The translations under genes and the position numbers were made by a program. The notes under the pieces were generated by a model. It did not search any database. It was not told the DNA's origin and was given only the letters and a program-made list of their open reading frames with translations. 64,000 nt of DNA from Lactarius indigo. Taxonomy: Eukaryota; Basidiomycota; Agaricomycetes; Russulales; Russulaceae. Positions 56,919-64,000 of the stretch are shown piece by piece. Position 1 is the stretch's first letter. Each line of letters opens with the position of its first letter. The DNA lies in assembly GCA_025766275.1 (NCBI GenBank), contig JAFKAC010000016.1, forward strand, positions 372,001 to 436,000, in the 5' to 3' direction.

Positions 56919-57472
56919 ATTTGTGAGCCCTGTGCACACGACGATGTCCGGAGTTAACACGGGAGACTCGGAATCGTAGGTTTCGCCTTCTAGCCATAGG
57001 CAATAGCAGTGGTGGTCTGAGAAGAACAAAAGGAAAACACGCCCAGATCCTGCATAATATGCGATGAGAATCCGCAGGGCACGATTGGCAAGTGACACGA
57101 CCCATAATAATGCGCACCCCTTGAAACGTACTCACGATAAGATTTAAGATCCGGGACTCGGAATACTTTTATCTCCGGCTCCAATAACTTTTTCTACCCT
57201 GGTTTTCTGGTTTTTCCAGTTCCGAAACAATTATGAAACGTGCCTCGAAGCTCGAGCGAGGCGCAAGACGTAAAGGAAAAGGCGAGTAAAGAGTTAAGAC
57301 TGCGTAGTATCAGAGCGCTACTTGTCATCGATCAGTGAGAGCGCTGGGTCGTGGATGAGGCACGCGTTCAAAGTTGGCCGTTGGACCATGACTCAGCGAC
57401 ACTTCACCTGGGCGACTCCCGCGCTTCCAGCGGTTCCTCGCAACGACTGTCCGGCCATCTGAAAAAGTGTTT
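56919..57472. other. Intergenic
   Basis: I see no feature other than the 5' flank of the transporter and of the tRNA. Confidence 0.4.
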
Positions 57473-57544
57473 GCCCGTTTAGCTCAGTGGTAGAGCGCGT
57501 CACTCGTAATGATGAGGTCGGTTGTTCGATCCAGCCAGTGGGCA
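57473..57544 (+). tRNA. tRNA-Thr (anticodon CGU)
   Basis: This 72-nt cloverleaf has no intron. The acceptor GCCCGTT pairs with AGTGGGC, the D arm is AGCTCAGTGGTAGAGC, the anticodon stem CGTCA/TGATG has loop CTCGTAA (anticodon CGT, codon ACG, Thr), and the T stem GGTTG/CAGCC has loop TTCGATC. The discriminator is A. Box A (TAGCTCAGTGG) is clear; box B is slightly off consensus. Confidence 0.92.
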
Positions 57545-57564
57545 CAGTGCACACTAGTCTAAGC

Positions 57565-57572
57565 TTTTTTTT
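57565..57572 (+). terminator. RNA polymerase III terminator of tRNA-Thr
   Basis: A run of eight T starts 20 nt after the tRNA 3' end. Confidence 0.8.
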
Positions 57573-59414
57573 CTCAAAATAACACCGACTCAGATGGAAC
57601 CCAATGTTCTCGTAAGAAAAAGTTCACGAGTTGAAGGAAAGCACGACATGTTACTTGCCTATCGCATAGGCGGGACGGAGAGAACCACACAAGTTGTTCA
57701 CCATTGTGAGCGTTGCGTTGGGTGGCATCGTTCTTGCCTGATGTACAAGCAATGTCATTAGTCAAAGCTTCGATTCTATTTGATCCCTCTGATATCTACG
57801 TCACTCTTTTGCTGAGTACGCTCGTTAGACTCGTAACCAGCCGTTCGAATGAGAATTTTTGAGGGATCGCGTCCTAAGCGCAACCGGCACCTCATAGAGC
57901 GAACGGTCACCGGTCTACATGCTCATATAGGTCAAGCCAAGTCCTATTGTACCATCTAGACTGGATATGAGGGATATTGGAGTAAAAGTTAGATCGTGCT
58001 GAGGAGTGCCCACTCTTCGAAACCTTCTGTCGTGGCACGAGGTTTGGTGCCGGGCGTACCTCCCGGCAGCCTCATTACCATCCGAGTCGCTAATGGCCGC
58101 TACGTGATTGTAGGTCTTCTATCCGCAGCAGACCTGTCCATGACAACCGGACCTAGGGTGCGGGTGGTCTACATATGAAGATAAATGGCGAGTGCGGGAC
58201 TTCAGTGACGAACCGGTGGAACTCACATTTACAAAGGAAAATAGACTAGGATGACGGAATGTCGCGACGCCAGGGCGCAGGACATGTGCAGAGTTCGAGA
58301 AATGAATATTAATGAATGCCTGTACACGCACAAATGCTATCGCGAAACTTAAATCAAACATTGCCGAGCTTCAAAGACTGTCAGAGCGCCTTCATAATTA
58401 ACTCTTCACTAGCGGTCAGTGCCCATTAAGACGATCAAGGGGCGTCATCCTTACATCAGTCGACCTCTTGTGGGTTAGCGAGTCAACGGCTTGCCTAATT
58501 GATCTACAACGAAGCGGGCGTCCACGTCAAAACGCAAAAGCCTAATACGTAGAAATGGGGTCAAGTAAGGAATCGGCTAGTAGAATGACCGAACCATTAA
58601 CAGCGGTGGCGCTAGGAAGGGCTACCAGTTGTGAAGAATGCCCCTGAGAACGCCACTGCAAAGCGACAAAAACCGTACTCGATTAGTCAAGCAAGTTGCT
58701 CACTTACGTAGCGCTCTGTGTTTTTTACTTTGGCTCCGGTCATATACCATCCCATGAGCTGTGCTCTGCGCTCAAAGGAGTGACTAGTGGCCAAGCAGTT
58801 CTACTGATTGGATACAGATGGACATGTTGGTATACTGTGCTTCCGAGTGCGAGTTGATCTGCTGCAGACCTGCTGAGAGATAATAGTGCCAGTGGGAGGG
58901 AACCAAAGAGGGAATGGTCCAAGTCGTAGAGAATAATGTTCTTGTTGGACGATCGACATGGACACTGGGAAAATGGAGGTCGTTATCAAACGGACGACTC
59001 AAGTTCACACCACTGTTGGCAGGACAGTCGAATTGGAGTTGTTCGTTGTCATGGCGTTCTTGGCGTTCTCGAAAACCCCCTTATCCAAGCCCTTATCCGA
59101 ACATAAATTATTCGGTCGAGTTGCTTGTTGAGCGACGTCTTCCCACAACTGAGTTCAGACCTTGGCTTAGACTTTGTGACGTGAGGAAATTGTTGCCTTG
59201 ACAGTAAATCTTGGGTAGTTCTAACAGGTTACCCTTGGTTTTACAATGCAAGTTTGGTGAGTCTGATGAAACGACCAGTCAAGCTCACGTGATATTAGTT
59301 GTTGTGATGACATAATCAAACCCCACATTCTGCGATCACCGAAGGACTCGGAGGTGCTTAGGTTATTCACTGGTAGTTGAGTTCTACCACTCAACGCCGC
59401 TCTGAACGGACATC
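57573..59414. other. No assignable gene
   Basis: About 1.8 kb. A plus-strand frame at 57996-58178 (SLITIRVANGRYVIVGLL) has no context to support it. Confidence 0.35.
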
Positions 59415-60121
59415 ATGATTCGATTTATTCTTGTACAGGTACCTTCAGTGTTCTGTATCATATTCGTTCGTTTATCCGCCACATTCAGAATCGTCAAGGC
59501 AAGACGCGTTTGTCAAAGTGGTATGTCCCATATGACGACGAGGAAAAGGTGCGCCTTCTTGTATCCAAGAAGATATTGTTGTATGAACTCATCGGGCCAC
59601 AGCTTCGTCTGCGTGGAGAGGTGCACCGAGTCGTAGCTGCTCGCGACCAGAAGTACCAGTCAAACTTCGTTGAGGTCGGCTTACGCCATTACTGTCCCCC
59701 TTAAGCCTTGTGCTGATCATCTTGTTACTTTCAGTTCAGGAATTACAAGATTGTATACCGTCGCTATGCTGGCCTCTTCTTCTGCATATGTGTTGATGCG
59801 AATGACAACGAATTAGCCTACCTGGAGGCGATTCATCTCTTTGTTGAGATCCTCGGTGCGCGGCGCTTCCGTTCTCAGTCAGACCCCGAAGATCGCTGAC
59901 TTGCGTGAATACAGATTCCTTCTTCGACAATGTCTGTGAACTGGACCTAGTATTCAATTTCTACAAGGTGCGCCATTTCCATCCATTCATTCCGTTTCAC
60001 ATCGGTGGACACGCCTAAGGTTTACGCGATTCTGGACGAAATTTTCCTGGCGGGGGAGATCGAGGAGACGAGCAAAGACGTAGTGCTGTCCAGATTAGAG
60101 GCTCTGGAGAAGCTAGAGTGA
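59415..60121 (+). CDS. APS2: AP-2 adaptor complex sigma subunit
   Basis: This is the small subunit of the clathrin adaptor AP-2, which binds the dileucine cargo signal at the plasma membrane together with alpha adaptin. Exons 59415-59438, 59489-59548, 59603-59674, 59735-59855, 59915-59967 and 60020-60121 give exactly 143 aa, the AP-2 sigma length (AP-1 and AP-3 sigma are longer). It reads [100 protein letters not shown] and [11 protein letters not shown]. All splice sites are GT-AG and in phase, with no defects. Confidence 0.95.
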
Positions 60122-61895
60122 CCCAGGTCCATTCGTCACTGGGCCGTCTTGCGCTGGTCGCTCTTTACCCTCTCTACTTGGTGTAATTTAGGGCTTCTCC
60201 TACACGGCTCTTGCCTTCACCCACACCAGAACCCGGGTCAGCGACTTCAGGCCCAGTGATCACGATTTCTGAGCGCAGAGCCAAACTATGCCCACCCAAA
60301 TAATACTATATGTGTACTGTACTCCACTCCGCAGATATGGGTCTAAACTTTTTAAATCGCAGCTACAGAAAAGAAATTCCTTTGCAGAAAGACGACCACA
60401 CAGAGACAATCACACCGATCACGCATGGACGCGACTTGGTCCCTTGCTTGGTCCATGCGACCTATTCCATTCGAAACGCAAGGGGGTGAGGGAGTTCTCT
60501 TCCAAGTGGTTGGCGGCCTTCTCTTCGCTCAATCAGACGCTTTATCGTAAGATAACGTGTTGGCGGAGACATGCGCGCACGGATATGGCTCTGGATTCAT
60601 ATTATACAGACCTACTTACGTGTGGTAGTGCGCGTGGCCTCAAACAGTCTGGGAACCAGGGTGAGCTGGTTTTCTTTCAATCAAATTTCAAGGGTTCTGC
60701 CTTCTTTTCTTGGAGTCACCCCTCGCGCTCGGAACTGGTTTACACCTGTCGCATTTCTTTGCGATTCCCATATGACCATAGTATTCTTCTAGTAAGTTAT
60801 ACAGGACGTAATGAATGCTATTCATTCAAAATTTCAACCGTGCCTTTACGGTAGCTAGCCCCAGACCCGTATATTGCATCCTACTTCTAGGCCAGAACCG
60901 CGTCTTTGTACATGAGGGGTTTGAAATTTATTTATTTATCGAAAAATGTTCGATCGAAGGCGTCGGCTGCCACTGAGGCGTGGTCACGTTGCGAGGCAAA
61001 AGTAGAAGAGACGCTATCTCCGTCTGTCCGAAGTATTGTCACGAACTCACACAGAGAATTCACAGATCCGCACCCAATGCATCCGTGAGGCCAACACAAG
61101 AAGTGATTGGCATGACGGCGGTCAAGTCGGCGCCAACTGTCAGAGTGACTTGTGATGCTAGGTGAGGTAAAGAGGCGCGCAGTGCCTAACCTCGCAGACA
61201 TTGCGGCTACCACTGACAACACAAAATATCAGGACGAGGGGATCTCGTCCAGGAGTTTTTACCGGGCGGTGTTTTGCGAACATCGATTTCCTCCGCGTCG
61301 ACCGACAGTTGAGCCCCTCGGGAATACGCTATCGGCGCTTTCCGCGGCCGCGCTTTCTAAGCGGGCGACCTCATATCCTCGGTTCCAAGCACGTAATTGA
61401 AACTTGATGGCGAAAAAACCAACCGCTGTAGGACCGGGCGGGTTTGAGGCGTCGCTCTTGAGTGCAGTGGGGAATGTCCACCCATGGCTCTCTCTTGGGA
61501 GTTGGGACTGCTGTTCCGCTGACTCGGGTCACTTCAGGCTATCAATATTGCACGTGCGAGGCGACCCACTCTGGCTGTTGATTCCTCCCTGCCTCGTGTA
61601 CTGCTGCATATCGCTCACTCCAGACACCATAACACCCTGATACAACCCGAACCCCCAAAGGCCGTCGTTCTACTCTCTTGACAACCCATTTATCGTTCAC
61701 CGGCACCAGAAGTACCCCGTCTCAACTTGTCTCAATTTCGGTCGTGACTCCGTGCGGGCGTGGGGTGGCGCTTTCCGTGTTCTTCCGTTTTGTGCGTGAT
61801 CTTTTTTTAAATCTTGACGGAGTCGATCTTTGTTCAACCAACCATTGGCACTCATGCGTTGGCAGTGTTTTTAGCAGGACTATGCTTCTCTATGA
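60122..61895. other. No assignable gene
   Basis: About 1.8 kb. Open frames (for example 60288-60854 plus) show no recognisable motif. Confidence 0.35.
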
Positions 61896-63099
61896 ATGGA
61901 GCTTCCTCTGAAGGTGTACTCACCAATCGCGCGGCATATCGAAAGGCGGGCAGACTTGTGCACGCTTTGTTTGGTCTCCAAAGGGTTTCGAGCTGCCACT
62001 GAACGTGAACTCTATCGGTCACTGGATGTGAGCGAGCCCTCCGCAACAATCTTGCTCTGCAACCTTTTAGTCCGAGAAATCGAGGCTATCGCAGTTGGTC
62101 GTCGCGTTTCACAATCTCCCTAAATGAAGAAGAGTCCTGCAATAATGGAACTAATCCTCGAGCACACGACCTTTTCTTCCTTCCATCCGACTATTGGACA
62201 TCTGTTTCCAGAGCACTTCAAAGAACCACGCACCTGCGCTCACTCCGCGTCCATGTGAGCCGTGGCACTCCCTTGAAATGCGCCTGGATACTGGGTAACT
62301 GCAGTTTTCGTCTCCACACCTTCCACTGTGATTTTTCCTGGGACGCGCATCTTGTGTCTTTCCTCTCAACACAACATCTACTCTCCGAATTACACATTTC
62401 CGACTTTAACGAAGATATCCCAGAGACCGTATCCGTCAACGCCGGTTCTCTAAGACAACCACGCACCATTCCTAACCTCTCCATCCTAGACTGCACTTTT
62501 ACAGGGGCCGTGGGTACCTTTGTTCCTGGGCGCCCCGTAACGCATGTAAAGACGTGTTTCTCAAGCTCAAGCATAGAGGCGAAACGTGTAGAACTCGCCC
62601 TTCTCCTCGCTAATCTACGGCTCTCTACGCAGCCACTACATTCCCTAATCCTTGCAGACGAGTCATATAATACTGCCTTCTCGTTGGAATTATTGTCGTC
62701 GCTTGTCAAAGCATTCGGACCTATACCGCGATTGAAGTTCGTCGGCCCTCTTGTCTTGCCTGTCGATGGGCGTGAGGTGAGTACGGTCACGTGCTTTGCG
62801 GATCCTTGGTTCTGCCCGGATGATGACACTGCTCTATCAATAGAGGCTCAAACTTTACGGACACTTGGCGCACCTGCGCGAACTTCGGGGTGCGGAGTTG
62901 GATATTTCACAGTGGGAACCGCCCCTTGCGTCATTCTTGGGCTTGCGGGCGCTTGCGCGTGAACTCCATTTGTATGCCCCGTCCAGTTTCTACCCTCGTG
63001 TTCGTACGGGACTTGGAGCCAACAGTTTTACGGGCCGTGGGCGGGATATGGAGCGCAGGAGATGACATCACCGCCGATACGATTTGGAGAACCGTGTAA
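61896..63099 (+). pseudogene. F-box/LRR-like gene with frameshifts
   Basis: From ATG 61896 the reading is MELPLKVYSPIARHIERRAD, LCTLCLVSKGFRAATERELY, RSLDV, an F-box-like start. The family's body follows in a second frame (DYWTSVSRALQRTTHLRSL, FHCDFSWDAHLVSFLSTQHL, VPGRPVTHVKTCFSSSS), then two more shifts: near 62860 (AHLRELRGAELDISQWEPPL) and near 62980 (VSTLVFVRDLEPTVLRAVGG ... ADTIWRTV, stop 63097-63099). At least three 1-nt shifts (about 62095, 62860 and 62980) separate blocks that belong to one protein. It is a different F-box subfamily from the three loci at 29-49 kb. It is probably a pseudogene. Confidence 0.65.
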
Positions 63100-64000
63100 T
63101 CGGACCACAGTCCCGGGCCATTAGCGTGTTGCTGCTACCACTATTCTACTCATATAACACTACTTATCATGGCGCTTTGGCAATGTAGGTTTTACCCATG
63201 AACCATCCATATGTACATTGTGCCTGCAGTCAGGGTGATCTCGTGGTCCTCTCAATACTGTCCCCAAACTGAACAAGGTTCGCCTGCAGGTTTGCCTTCC
63301 CATACCACCATTTTTCCCACGGGGAGTTCTCCACAATTTAACGTTCATCTCTGATGATAATAGACGTAACAGGGTTTACGTGGCTTATGACGCCGAACTG
63401 TAACGCTGACGAACTTTCCGGGTGTGCCCATTTAGATAAAACGCTCAAGCGTGTTCTCACCAGACCGACTCGGAATTCAGCAAGGCAAAAGCCTGGTATT
63501 TCTACCGATCTGTCGGTCACATTAGCTGATAGGGTCTTCGCAATGAGCGGCAATGCGGAGAAGGTGCGGCTGTTCAAGGGCCTTAGATGGACTTGGTCGA
63601 TTGAAGGAGACAGCAAGGCGAGCCTGAGACCTGCAATGTCAACTGCGTATTAGATCCGAGTGGTACACGTGGTGGCTATAGAACTCTTTACGCGAAGTGA
63701 TTGATGTCGCGCCTCGACATATTTGGATGATTGTCACTACAGTATCAAGCTTTCTGCCGTACAGTATTTCACTTTTATTTACAGTTGTTCTGCTCCCCGT
63801 GGGCGTCAGTAGACCTACCCATTACGTTTCCCCACATTTTATAAGCGCTCACCATCATCGATTCACTCAACAATCCCTCTTGGTCATTGCCGAACTTCCC
63901 GTAGAAAGAACTGGCGCCGATGTTGATCATGCCTCGTCTATCTAGTATTACAACTCAGACTGGGCCAATTGAAACGGACGACACAGTCTGCACTTCTTCC
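63100..64000. other. No assignable gene at right edge
   Basis: Frames at 63354-63653 and 63697-63945 (plus) show no motif that I recognise. Confidence 0.35.

Overview
This is genomic DNA of a filamentous basidiomycete, most likely an agaricomycete. The evidence is many 35-70 nt introns, a short secreted tyrosinase, basidiomycete F-box/LRR families, a seven-helix DUF6534-type membrane protein, a NACHT-ankyrin STAND protein with a Goodbye-like N-terminus, and chromodomain Ty3/gypsy elements. Most genes are intron-rich, so I assembled exon structures by hand from splice signals, phase continuity and family motifs. No search was run, and all family names come from recognition of motifs.

Layout. 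1-3.5 kb: an intact IWR1 gene (minus) and a small gene upstream of it. 4-24.7 kb: one tyrosinase gene cut in two by 19.1 kb of three-level nested retrotransposons. A 5'-truncated Tad/I-like LINE landed 7 bp inside a tyrosinase exon. A gypsy element (gypsy-1, 501-bp LTRs) landed in the LINE. A second, diverged gypsy element (gypsy-2, 456-bp LTRs) landed in the 3' LTR of gypsy-1. All three target-site duplications (14, 5 and 5 bp) are readable. 25.2-26.8 kb: an 11-exon DUF6534-like membrane protein. 29.5-32.6 kb: a double F-box protein. 35.4-37.8 kb: a bHLH-like regulator and a coiled-coil protein. 39.7-42.2 kb: a second double F-box gene, with a C2H2 finger and a decayed N-terminus. 43.0-48.2 kb: a frameshifted NLR (Goodbye-NACHT-ankyrin). 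49.2-49.8 kb: an F-box relic. 50.1-52.2 kb: the divergent pair HEM13 and UBC1. 53.4-53.7 kb: a small secreted Cys-rich protein. 55.2-56.9 kb: an MFS transporter. 57.5 kb: tRNA-Thr(CGU). 59.4-60.1 kb: the AP-2 sigma subunit. 61.9-63.1 kb: a frameshifted F-box/LRR gene.

The most striking material is in the gypsy pair. Both elements share, despite strong divergence, an 11-nt self-priming site complementary to the predicted 5' end of the transcript, an AUG-free leader with a conserved GUG in Kozak context, a GGGTTTT -1 frameshift site between gag and pol, a Pol domain beyond the chromodomain that I do not recognise, and a second copy of the polypurine tract at the exact centre of the internal region. 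That last copy sits in a 35-nt stretch of RT that is identical at DNA level between the two elements.

Conserved single-copy genes (IWR1, HEM13, UBC1, AP-2 sigma) read without a single frameshift. The NLR and F-box families carry several, which argues for real decay of the expanded families rather than poor sequence.
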